Shown: piece after piece, positions 1-6,590 of the stretch
Layout of the letters: every line of letters starts with the position of its first letter
Numbering within the stretch: position 1 is the first letter of the stretch
DNA from: Flavobacterium sedimenticola
GTDB lineage: Bacteria; Bacteroidota; Bacteroidia; Flavobacteriales; Flavobacteriaceae
Reading direction: 5' to 3'
Assembly: GCF_030053345.1 (NCBI RefSeq)
Contig: NZ_JASGBP010000004.1
Coordinates: 124,001-188,000 of the forward strand
DNA length: 64,000 nt
The notes under the pieces: generated by a model
What the model was told of the DNA's origin: nothing
Database searches by the model: none
What the model saw: the letters and a program-made list of their open reading frames with translations, nothing else
Program-made: the position numbers and the translations under genes

Positions 1-604
1 ACTGCTGCAAATAAGGTTCGCAAGCCGCATTGTAAATGGTGGTAGTCCCTTCGGCCAAAACAGCGGCCATCACAATATTTGCGGTTCCGGTTACCGAAGC
101 CTCATCGAGTAACATATACGTTCCTTTCAAACGTCCTTTCGACTCTACGCCATAAAAGTGATCTTCTCTTTCGTAACGAAACTTAGCACCCAGATTGATA
201 AATCCTTCAAAGTGTGTATCCAAACGGCGCCTCCCGATTTTGTCACCACCCGGTTTCGGAATATAACCGCAGCCAAAGCGCGCCAAAAGCGGCCCGACTA
301 TCATAATGGAACCTCTTAAGCTTCCGCCTTCCTTTTTAAAAGCTTCGGTTTTTAGGTAATCTACATTGACTTCATCGGCTTGGAAGGTATAATCACCGGG
401 ACCGTTTTTTTGGATTTTTACCCCCAAATTTCCCAGCAATACAATTAATTTATTGACATCAATAATATCCGGAATATTGGTCACTCTGACTTTTTCCGAT
501 GTTAACAAAGCCGGACACAAAACTTGCAATGCTTCGTTCTTGGCTCCCTGCGGCTGTACTTCTCCTTTTAATGAAATGCCGCCTTCTATTTTGAATGTTC
601 CCAT
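1..604 (-). CDS. murA: UDP-N-acetylglucosamine 1-carboxyvinyltransferase (MurA), 5' part only
   Basis: First committed step of peptidoglycan synthesis: transfers enolpyruvate from PEP to UDP-GlcNAc in the cytoplasm. The first 201 residues are present; the C-terminal half lies off the left edge. The start is ATG at 604 (MGTFKIEGGIS). K22-N23 in GAKNEAL is the conserved substrate-binding pair. The active-site loop reads KPGGDKIGRRRLD, so Asp121 occupies the position of the catalytic Cys115 of Escherichia coli MurA. In other bacteria Cys-to-Asp at this position abolishes fosfomycin alkylation while keeping activity. It lies downstream of the DUF4290 gene on the same strand, separated by an inverted heptad-repeat spacer. 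Identity is secure despite truncation. Confidence 0.95.
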   Translation of the reverse strand, partial: MGTFKIEGGISLKGEVQPQGAKNEALQVLCPALLTSEKVRVTNIPDIIDVNKLIVLLGNLGVKIQKNGPGDYTFQADEVNVDYLKTEAFKKEGGSLRGSIMIVGPLLARFGCGYIPKPGGDKIGRRRLDTHFEGFINLGAKFRYEREDHFYGVESKGRLKGTYMLLDEASVTGTANIVMAAVLAEGTTTIYNAACEPYLQQ

Positions 605-612
605 TTTCTTTG

Positions 613-681
613 TTAAAAGTTGTATGTTATAAGTTGTACGTTGCGATGGGTTGACATAGAACCCACAACATACAACCTACA
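613..681. repeat. Heptad-repeat inverted spacer between the DUF4290 gene and murA
   Basis: Near-tandem 7-mers of the type AGTTGTA/TGTTATA/CGTTGCG (about 619-645) are mirrored by their complement (ACAACAT/ACAACCT/ACAACT, about 665-682). Between them lies the short stem TGGGTT/AACCCA (about 647-666). On the minus strand the RNA would fold into a long imperfect hairpin 9 nt before the murA ATG. There is no U-tract, so it is not an obvious terminator. Function unknown. Confidence 0.5.
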
Positions 682-682
682 A

Positions 683-1387
683 CTATTTCTGATTGTTATT
701 GTTTTTCTGAAAATTCTTTTTGCCGTTTTTGCTCTTCGGCTTGCCGTTTTGAACCGGACTCTTATTCGACATTTTTTTGTTGGTACGCATCAAGTCGGTG
801 GTGTTAAGCAATTCTTCGCTGCTTTGCAGCAAATTCAACTTCCCGCCCGACAATTCATACAAGTGTTCAAAAATCACGGTATCAGTCACCGTGTCTTTGT
901 TCCAACTCAAATACGATTTTTTCATGTGGTTGGCAATCACTTTGACCAGGGCGCTCTTCATTTCGCCCTCTTCCCAACTGTTGGCCACATCAATCATGTA
1001 CTTAATATTGTTGCCGTAAAAGCGATACTTCGGATTCTTTTGCGGGTACGCCAAGCGCTCCGGCTTCAAATTAATCACATCACGCGACGGAATCGGATAA
1101 GGCGAATCGACATCCAACCTAAAATCGGACATGATAAAAATCTGATCCCATAATTTGTGCTGAAAATCGGGCACATCGCGCAAATGCGGATTCAAACTGC
1201 CCATTACCTGAATGATGTATCGGGCGGCTTTGTTGCGCTCTTCCCTATCGGGAATCAAAGTCGCTTGGTCAATGAGCTTTTGCAAATGACGTCCGTATTC
1301 CGGGATAATCAAATGCGGACGCTCGGCATTATATTCTAAATAATGCACCACGTCGTTGGCGTTCTCCTTAATATATTTCTCTGCCAT
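683..1387 (-). CDS. DUF4290 domain-containing protein
   Basis: A 234-residue cytoplasmic protein with no signal peptide or membrane segment. It matches the Bacteroidota-specific DUF4290 family: N-terminal block with YNAERPHLIIPEYGRHLQ, then GSLNPHLRDVPDFQHKLWDQ. The last ~40 residues are low-complexity, rich in Lys, Asn and Gln (KNGKKNFQKNNNNQK), a typical disordered basic tail. The start ATG overlaps the stop of the upstream DUF493 gene by one base (TAATG), so the two are translationally coupled. Its place directly before murA is common in this group but does not reveal a function, which remains unknown. Family call is confident. Confidence 0.85.
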   Translation of the reverse strand: MAEKYIKENANDVVHYLEYNAERPHLIIPEYGRHLQKLIDQATLIPDREERNKAARYIIQVMGSLNPHLRDVPDFQHKLWDQIFIMSDFRLDVDSPYPIPSRDVINLKPERLAYPQKNPKYRFYGNNIKYMIDVANSWEEGEMKSALVKVIANHMKKSYLSWNKDTVTDTVIFEHLYELSGGKLNLLQSSEELLNTTDLMRTNKKMSNKSPVQNGKPKSKNGKKNFQKNNNNQK

Positions 1388-1671
1388 TACAACGAAATTA
1401 TTCCTTCAATATCCGACACCTCAATGTACTTTTCCACCACACTGTCGGGACTCTCCATCATTACATTAACCGATACACTGGTGTATTTACCGGTCTTCGA
1501 TTGCGTGGTTTGTATCACCGCACCCATGTTGTCAAAGGCATTTTCCACTTCTTCTATTTTCTTGGGATCCGTAGGCACAATAAACTTGTAGAGGTACTCG
1601 GTTGGCCATGTCGAAGTGTTGTTGAGTTCTTCCCGCAATCGGGCGTAAAATTCTTCGGTTTTCTTATCCAT
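1387..1671 (-). CDS. DUF493 family protein (YbeD-like)
   Basis: A 94-residue protein, the usual length of the DUF493/YbeD family, a small ACT-like alpha/beta fold with a presumed regulatory role. The diagnostic stretch TEYLYKFIVPTDPKKIEEV is followed by a central strand with SKTGKYTSVSVNVMMESPDSV and ends in EVSDIEGIISL. It has a -7 promoter box about 18 bp before the ATG and is followed with a one-base overlap by the DUF4290 gene, so it heads a small operon running toward murA. The biochemical role of the family is not established. Confidence 0.85.
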   Translation of the reverse strand: MDKKTEEFYARLREELNNTSTWPTEYLYKFIVPTDPKKIEEVENAFDNMGAVIQTTQSKTGKYTSVSVNVMMESPDSVVEKYIEVSDIEGIISL

Positions 1672-1688
1672 TTATTCCAAAATAAAAG

Positions 1689-1696
1689 CAAATATA
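1689..1696 (-). promoter_or_regulatory. -7 promoter box TATATTTG for the DUF493-DUF4290 operon
   Basis: On the minus strand TATATTTG matches the Bacteroidota -7 consensus TAnnTTTG exactly and lies 17 nt upstream of the ATG at 1671. No clear TTG is seen at the usual 19-bp distance. Confidence 0.6.
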
Positions 1697-1779
1697 CAGT
1701 AATGATTTTAGATTTTACAGAAGATTTCACATGGTTTTATTTTTATTTTCGGGAGCGAATGGCTTGGGTTTCTTTGTCC

Positions 1780-1893
1780 TCCGTATTCCTGCTGTCCGCT
1801 TTTGTCCCGATGCCGAGACTTCGGCATCGGGAGCAATCGCTTCCATCAGGGCTAAACAGCCCGCTAAGCGCCGCTCGGGAAGTACAAAAATAA
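1780..1893. repeat. Flavobacterial intergenic repeat-like element with a perfect GC-rich hairpin
   Basis: This 114-bp block is more GC-rich than its surroundings. It contains a perfect 12-bp inverted repeat (TCCCGATGCCGA at 1805-1816, TCGGCATCGGGA at 1821-1832, 4-nt loop) and a second small stem GGGCT/AGCCC (1848-1861). Reading the minus strand, the hairpin is bracketed by AGCCCTGATGGAAGC and CGGACAGCAGG. From memory, that bracket recurs around variable hairpins between genes in many Flavobacterium genomes; I could not check this here. No ORF of note. It occupies most of the gap between the DUF493 operon and the AAA ATPase. Confidence 0.55.
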
Positions 1894-1930
1894 ATTCGGA
1901 CTTCTCTTTCGAAAATCTAATTTGTTTCGA

Positions 1931-1938
1931 TAAATTTG
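1931..1938 (+). promoter_or_regulatory. -7 promoter box TAAATTTG for the AAA ATPase gene
   Basis: Exact TAnnTTTG match. It contains the TTG at 1936 that would otherwise be read as the start of the ATPase gene. This argues that translation begins further downstream at TTG 1957, with an mRNA leader of only about 10-15 nt. Confidence 0.6.
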
Positions 1939-1956
1939 CCCCTTATTTCCAAAATC

Positions 1957-2493
1957 TTGAAAAAAGAACTGATAGTTATCACCGGCGGTCCCGGCACCGG
2001 AAAAACCACCATCATCGATGCCCTCATCGAACAAGGATATGCGTGTTTTCCCGAAATTTCAAGACAAATCACCATGGAAGCTAAAAAGCAAGGTATCGAA
2101 CAATTGTTTCTCGAAAAGCCGTTGCTCTTCAGCGAACTGTTGCTCGAAGGCCGAAAAAAGCAACACCAACAGGCCATACAAGATGCCGCTGAAATTGTTT
2201 TCTTAGACCGTGGCATTCCCGATATTTTAGCCTACATGCATTATATAGGCGACAGTTATCCGGCTTTTTTCGACCAGGCCAGCCGCGAGCACCAATATTC
2301 TAAAGTATTTGTATTGCCGCCTTGGGAAGCCATTTATGAAAGCGATGAGGCTCGTTATGAAAACTTCGAACAAGCCAAACTCATTTTCGACCACTTACTC
2401 GAAACCTATCAAAAATACGGATACCAACTTATCGAAGTCCCTTGCGGTAGCGTAGAAGAGCGCATCGCTTTTATCCTGAACCAGTTGGCGTAA
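1957..2493 (+). CDS. AAA family ATPase (AAA_28-type P-loop protein)
   Basis: A 178-residue P-loop NTPase. The Walker A motif GGPGTGKT is at residues 10-17 and a Walker B-like strand EIVFLDRGIPD is near residue 90. The gene has no ATG start. I chose TTG 1957 (translated MKKELIVITG) because the alternative TTG at 1936 lies inside the -7 box. The fold resembles small AAA_28/NadR-like kinases that phosphorylate nucleotides or cofactors, but no substrate-specific motif is recognised. It lies upstream of recQ in the same direction with about 100 bp between them, containing a palindrome. Domain family is fairly sure; substrate unknown. Confidence 0.8.
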   Translation: MKKELIVITGGPGTGKTTIIDALIEQGYACFPEISRQITMEAKKQGIEQLFLEKPLLFSELLLEGRKKQHQQAIQDAAEIVFLDRGIPDILAYMHYIGDSYPAFFDQASREHQYSKVFVLPPWEAIYESDEARYENFEQAKLIFDHLLETYQKYGYQLIEVPCGSVEERIAFILNQLA

Positions 2494-2531
2494 TTACATT
2501 TTTTGTGTAAACCAAAGCCAATTCTTTTTCA

Positions 2532-2539
2532 TACTTTTA
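2532..2539 (+). promoter_or_regulatory. Possible -7 box TACTTTTA upstream of recQ
   Basis: One mismatch to TAnnTTTG, about 55 bp before the recQ start. The palindrome at 2556-2575 would fall in the first bases of the transcript. No TTG at the right spacing, so weak. Confidence 0.3.
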
Positions 2540-2555
2540 TACCGTAAACCCAATT

Positions 2556-2575
2556 CCCTGTGAACGGTCACAGGG
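2556..2575. promoter_or_regulatory. Perfect palindrome CCCTGTGA-N4-TCACAGGG before recQ
   Basis: An 8-bp perfect inverted repeat with loop ACGG, between the possible recQ -7 box and the start codon. As RNA it is a stable hairpin lacking a U-tract, so not a typical terminator. As DNA it has the geometry of a dimeric regulator site. Role not established. Confidence 0.5.
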
Positions 2576-2594
2576 GTTCATTCATCTGAGTCCC

Positions 2595-4487
2595 TTGAGT
2601 CAAGCCTTAGCAATTCTTAAACAATATTGGAAACATGATAGTTTTCGTGAACCTCAGGAAGCCGTTATCAAATCGGTTTTGGAAGGACACGATACTTTTG
2701 CACTCATGCCTACCGGCGGCGGAAAATCGGTTTGTTTTCAAATTCCGGCGCTACTGCAGCAGGGGATTTGTTTGGTAATCTCGCCTTTGGTCGCTTTGAT
2801 GCGAGACCAAGTGCAAAATTTACAATACAAAGACATTAAGGCCACGGCACTTACCGGAGGGCTGTCGCTTAATGACAGCATTGCCATTTTAGACAATTGT
2901 CAGTTCGGAAATTACAAATTCCTGTACCTCTCTCCGGAGAGGTTGCAAAACGACTGGATTGTGGAGCGACTGAAAAATCTACCCGTCAATTTAATTGCCA
3001 TCGACGAAGCGCATTGCGTATCGCAATGGGGACACGATTTCCGCCCGGCGTATTTAAAAATTGCGCAGCTCAGAGAATTCTTTCCCAAGGTGCCTTTTTT
3101 GGCGCTAACCGCGTCGGCTACACCGCGCGTTCAGGAAGACATTATTTCGCAATTACAACTCAAAAATCCGCAAATTTTTACCAAATCCTTTTACCGCACG
3201 AATTTGGCCTACATGGTTTTTGAAACGGAAGACAAATTACATCGGATGCAACAAATACTGCGCAAAAATCCGGAGCCTGCCATTGTGTATGTCACCAACC
3301 GCAAGTCGTGTCTGGAAACCGCCCATCATTTGGAAAACATGGGCTTTACGGCTACCTATTACCACGGCGGATTGGCACCAAAGGAAAAAGCACGCCATAT
3401 GATGCTTTGGATGGAAGAAAAAGCGCAAGTCATAGTGGCCACCAATGCTTTTGGGATGGGCATCGATAAAGCCAATGTAAAAACCATTATTCATTTGCAC
3501 TTACCGCAAAATTTAGAAAACTACTATCAGGAAGCCGGTCGCGCCGGAAGAAACGGCGAAAAAGCATTTGCCGTGTTGCTTCACAATCCGTCGGATGTAT
3601 TGCATGCGGAAGCTCAATTTATCAAGGTGTTGCCCGATAAAGTTTTTTTAAATTCGGTGTTCACCAAACTCTGTAATTACTTTCAAATTGCGTATGGCGA
3701 AGGCATCGAAGAACAGTTTCGTTTTAACTTACATCATTTCTGTACCAAATATGATTTCCCAACGTTAAAAACGTATAATGCCCTACAGTTTCTCGACCGA
3801 CAAGGTATCATCAGTTTGTCGCAAGAGTTCTCGGAAAAAATCACATTGCAATTCATCATTCCTTCCAAAGAAGTGATTCGCTACATGAGTTTACATCCGC
3901 AGGACGAACCCATTATACTCACCATTTTACGAACCTATCCCGGCATTTACGATATGCAAACGGCTTTTAATGCTGCACTGATTGCCAAAAAATCGAATCA
4001 CAGTGAAGCCGAGGTGTTATCCCTGCTTCAAAAATTGAAAGAAAAAGACCTGGTGGATTACATAGCCAAAAGTAACGATGCTACCATTACTTTTAATGAC
4101 GTTCGCGAAGATGAGCGAACCATCAACAGGGTTTCGAAATATTTGGCCGCGCAGAATCAATTAAAAATAGCACAACTGAAAGCTGTTCTGGCGTATTGCT
4201 GCGATCAAAAAACATGTAAAAGCAAATTGTTACTGGGGTATTTCGGTGAAAGCCAAAAGCAGGATTGCGGTATTTGCTCCTACTGCATTTCGAAAAATAA
4301 AGAACCGTTATCCGAAGGTTTGGTATCGGAACACATTAAAGCCTTACTGAAAAATCAGAAATTAAATTCGAGAGAAATTCAAGAAATAACACAATTTCCA
4401 AAAGACGCTATTATCTTTGCCCTGCAACAATTATTAGATGAGGAAGTCATCAGCATTGACACCGACAATTTGTATTCCTTACAATAA
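2595..4487 (+). CDS. recQ: ATP-dependent DNA helicase RecQ
   Basis: A 630-residue 3'-5' DNA helicase of the SF2 RecQ family, involved in recombination and fork repair. Visible motifs: Walker A PTGGGKS (residues 39-45), DEAH box in IDEAHCVSQWGHDFRP (about 137-152), and the arginine-finger motif YYQEAGRAGRNG. The Zn-binding cysteines (CC...C...CGIC..C, about 535-563) come some 190 residues after the helicase core, with a winged-helix-like region in between. In E. coli RecQ they follow the core almost directly. No HRDC domain is evident. The start is a TTG (2595); no in-frame ATG fits better. fmt begins 25 bp downstream, suggesting co-transcription. Confidence 0.9.
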   Translation: MSQALAILKQYWKHDSFREPQEAVIKSVLEGHDTFALMPTGGGKSVCFQIPALLQQGICLVISPLVALMRDQVQNLQYKDIKATALTGGLSLNDSIAILDNCQFGNYKFLYLSPERLQNDWIVERLKNLPVNLIAIDEAHCVSQWGHDFRPAYLKIAQLREFFPKVPFLALTASATPRVQEDIISQLQLKNPQIFTKSFYRTNLAYMVFETEDKLHRMQQILRKNPEPAIVYVTNRKSCLETAHHLENMGFTATYYHGGLAPKEKARHMMLWMEEKAQVIVATNAFGMGIDKANVKTIIHLHLPQNLENYYQEAGRAGRNGEKAFAVLLHNPSDVLHAEAQFIKVLPDKVFLNSVFTKLCNYFQIAYGEGIEEQFRFNLHHFCTKYDFPTLKTYNALQFLDRQGIISLSQEFSEKITLQFIIPSKEVIRYMSLHPQDEPIILTILRTYPGIYDMQTAFNAALIAKKSNHSEAEVLSLLQKLKEKDLVDYIAKSNDATITFNDVREDERTINRVSKYLAAQNQLKIAQLKAVLAYCCDQKTCKSKLLLGYFGESQKQDCGICSYCISKNKEPLSEGLVSEHIKALLKNQKLNSREIQEITQFPKDAIIFALQQLLDEEVISIDTDNLYSLQ

Positions 4488-4512
4488 AATAGCGCCACAA
4501 TACTATCAAAAA

Positions 4513-5460
4513 ATGGAAAAATTACGCATTGTATTTATGGGAACGCCCGAATTTGCCGTAGGCATTTTGGATACCATTATTAAACATAACTTCGAGGTAG
4601 TCGGCGTGATTACAGCGCCCGACAAGCCCGCCGGACGCGGACAAAAAATCAAATATTCGGCCGTTAAAGAATATGCCTTATCGCATCATTTGAAATTATT
4701 ACAACCGACAAACCTAAAAGACGAAACCTTTCTAACCGAATTGCAAAGCTTAAACGCTAACCTGCACGTGGTGGTGGCTTTCAGAATGTTGCCCGAAGTG
4801 GTTTGGCGCATGCCTAAGTTAGGAACTTTTAATTTGCACGCTTCGCTTTTGCCAAACTACAGAGGCGCCGCCCCTATTAACTGGGCCATCATTAACGGAG
4901 AAACCAAGACCGGGGTGACCACTTTTTTTATCGATGATAAAATAGATACCGGTGCCATGATTTTGAGCAAAGAAACAACTATATATCCGGAAGAGAATGC
5001 CGGAGAATTGCACGACCGATTGATGGTTTTAGGAAGCGAAGCCGTTGTAGAAACGTTACAGTTAATCGCCCATGGCTCGGTTACAACAACACTGCAAACG
5101 GATAACGCTGACATTAAAACAGCGTACAAGCTCAATAGGGACAATTGTAAAGTAGACTGGAACAAATCGGCTAAGGAGATTCACAACCTGATTCGCGGTT
5201 TGTCGCCGTATCCGGCAGCATGGTGTTTGTTTAAAGATAGAGGAGAAGAGTGGAGTGTTAAGTTATATGACGCCAAAATCATTTCAGAAAACCATTTGTC
5301 CCCGATAGGACGAATCACCACTACCAAAAAAGAAATAAAAGTAGCGGTTAAAGACGGTTTCATACAACTGCTGAGTTTGCAATTTCCGGGGAAGAAAAAA
5401 ATGCAGGCTCACGAGCTCTTAAATGGTATTACCTTTTCGGAAGAAGCGCAAGCAGAATAA
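4513..5460 (+). CDS. fmt: Methionyl-tRNA formyltransferase
   Basis: Formylates Met-tRNAi with 10-formyl-THF for translation initiation. It has 315 residues, the standard length. The start is ATG 4513 (MEKLRIVFMGTPEFA), which matches the family N-terminus; the open frame extends 75 bp further upstream into recQ without homology. The catalytic core shows FNLHASLLPNYRGAAP (Asn107 and His109) and DDKIDTG with the conserved Asp145. The C-terminal anticodon/acceptor-binding domain starts near residue 205 (NRDNCKVDWNKSAKEI). It sits 25 bp behind recQ. An HU gene with its own promoter follows. Confidence 0.95.
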   Translation: MEKLRIVFMGTPEFAVGILDTIIKHNFEVVGVITAPDKPAGRGQKIKYSAVKEYALSHHLKLLQPTNLKDETFLTELQSLNANLHVVVAFRMLPEVVWRMPKLGTFNLHASLLPNYRGAAPINWAIINGETKTGVTTFFIDDKIDTGAMILSKETTIYPEENAGELHDRLMVLGSEAVVETLQLIAHGSVTTTLQTDNADIKTAYKLNRDNCKVDWNKSAKEIHNLIRGLSPYPAAWCLFKDRGEEWSVKLYDAKIISENHLSPIGRITTTKKEIKVAVKDGFIQLLSLQFPGKKKMQAHELLNGITFSEEAQAE

Positions 5461-5506
5461 GGTCTCAAGCGATTTTTAAATAAAAAAATCGATGAAAGGC
5501 TTAGGT

Positions 5507-5535
5507 TTATCAACAAATAGTTGAAGTTATCAACA
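5507..5535 (+). promoter_or_regulatory. Two direct repeats TTATCAACA, 20 bp apart (DnaA-box-like)
   Basis: TTATCAACA occurs at 5507-5515 and 5527-5535, exactly 20 bp start to start (two helical turns), just upstream of the HU promoter. Each differs by one base from the DnaA box TTATCCACA. They could bind DnaA or another factor on one face of the helix. Confidence 0.4.
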
Positions 5536-5561
5536 AATTTTTGAAAAAAACCTGAAAACGC

Positions 5562-5591
5562 TTGCACGGTAAGGAATTCCTATTAAATTTG
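5562..5591 (+). promoter_or_regulatory. Promoter of the HU gene
   Basis: TTG at 5562-5564, 19 bp spacer, then TAAATTTG at 5584-5591: an exact match to the Bacteroidota sigma-A consensus TTG-N19-TAnnTTTG. Transcription should start near 5598, giving a leader of about 38 nt before ATG 5636. Confidence 0.8.
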
Positions 5592-5635
5592 TTATCATTA
5601 ACAGAATGTTTAACCAACAATTAATAACTAACATT

Positions 5636-5908
5636 ATGAACAAATCAGAATTAATCGATGCAATTGCAGCTGACGCTGGAATCACAAAAGCTGCTGCAAA
5701 ATTAGCTTTAGAATCATTTTTAGGAAATGTAGGAAGCACTTTGAAAAAAGGCGGAAGAGTATCTTTAGTAGGATTCGGTTCTTGGTCAGTTTCTAAAAGA
5801 GCTGCCAGAGACGGAAGAAACCCTCAAACAGGAAAAACTATCAAAATTGGCGCTAAAAATGTAGTAAAATTCAAAGCTGGTGCTGAATTGGACGGAGCAG
5901 TAAACTAA
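5636..5908 (+). CDS. DNA-binding protein HU
   Basis: A 90-residue histone-like nucleoid protein that bends and compacts DNA as a dimer. The full HU/IHF fold is present: helical N-terminus NKSELIDAIAADAGITKA, the GFGSWSV turn (47-53), and the DNA-embracing beta arm RNPQTGKTIKIGAK (61-74). The conserved Pro63 intercalates into DNA. The start is ATG 5636, since the open frame's earlier ATG at 5606 adds ten residues with no homology. It is monocistronic, with a consensus promoter and an intrinsic terminator. Whether it is HU or an IHF-like paralogue cannot be settled from sequence alone. Confidence 0.95.
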   Translation: MNKSELIDAIAADAGITKAAAKLALESFLGNVGSTLKKGGRVSLVGFGSWSVSKRAARDGRNPQTGKTIKIGAKNVVKFKAGAELDGAVN

Positions 5909-5931
5909 TTTTAAATTGTTCTAATATACAG

Positions 5932-5962
5932 AGGTCACATTGTAAAATGTGGCCTTTTTTTT
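5932..5962 (+). terminator. Intrinsic terminator of the HU gene
   Basis: Stem GGTCACATT (5933-5941) pairs with AATGTGGCC (5946-5954) around a 4-nt loop, followed by eight T residues from 5955. Confidence 0.9.
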
Positions 5963-6029
5963 GTTTTACAACAAAAAAATTAGCTTTTTTAAAACCTTTT
6001 TAGTAGCTTTAGTAAAAATTAGCTGAAAA

Positions 6030-6590
6030 ATGATTTCCGAAAAACTTCAAAAAGGACAATTATTAATAGCAGAACCCTCGATAATTGGCGACTTGTCTTT
6101 TAACCGATCCGTCATATTATTGGCCGACCACAACGAAGAAGGTTCGGTTGGGTTTATTTTAAACAAACCTTTAAAATACACCATCAACGATTTGATTCCG
6201 GAGATTCATGCCAATTTTAAGATTTACAATGGCGGTCCGGTAGAGCAAGATAACTTGTATTTCATTCACAACATTCCGAATTTGATTCCGAACAGTATTG
6301 AAATTTCCAACGGGATTTTTTGGGGCGGCGATTTTGAATTAACCAAAAGCCTTATCAACAAAGGATTGGTGAAGAAAAAAAACATCCGATTCTTTTTGGG
6401 TTATTCCGGTTGGGATTCCGAACAATTGGAAAATGAAATGCAATCGAATTCCTGGATTTTGTCTAAAAACATTTATGAGAATAAGATTTTGGGCAAATCC
6501 TCGGTACATTTTTGGAAAGAAAAGATTTTGGAATTGGGTGGTGACTACTTAATATGGTCTAATGCACCCGAGAATCCTATTTTAAACTAA
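6030..6590 (+). CDS. YqgE/AlgH family protein
   Basis: A 186-residue soluble protein of the UPF0301 (YqgE/AlgH) family. The family signature is clear: GQLLIAEPSIIGDLSFNRSV, then GSVGFILNKPL, GGPVEQDNLYFIH and FLGYSGWDSEQLENE. AlgH was named as an alginate regulator in Pseudomonas, but the molecular role of the family is unknown and nothing here links it to alginate. A near-consensus TAGCTTTA lies about 20 bp before the ATG. It converges with the class IV aminotransferase gene, the two stops overlapping by 4 bp, so no terminator sits between them. Confidence 0.9.
   Translation: MISEKLQKGQLLIAEPSIIGDLSFNRSVILLADHNEEGSVGFILNKPLKYTINDLIPEIHANFKIYNGGPVEQDNLYFIHNIPNLIPNSIEISNGIFWGGDFELTKSLINKGLVKKKNIRFFLGYSGWDSEQLENEMQSNSWILSKNIYENKILGKSSVHFWKEKILELGGDYLIWSNAPENPILN

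Noticed and set aside
620..1153. Open frame of 177 codons on the plus strand opposite the DUF4290 gene
   Set aside because: It is antisense to a recognised family gene, has no homologous motifs and overlaps the heptad spacer; a shadow frame.
1936..1956. TTG 1936 as start of the AAA ATPase
   Set aside because: It lies inside the -7 box TAAATTTG (1931-1938) and would be at or before the transcription start.
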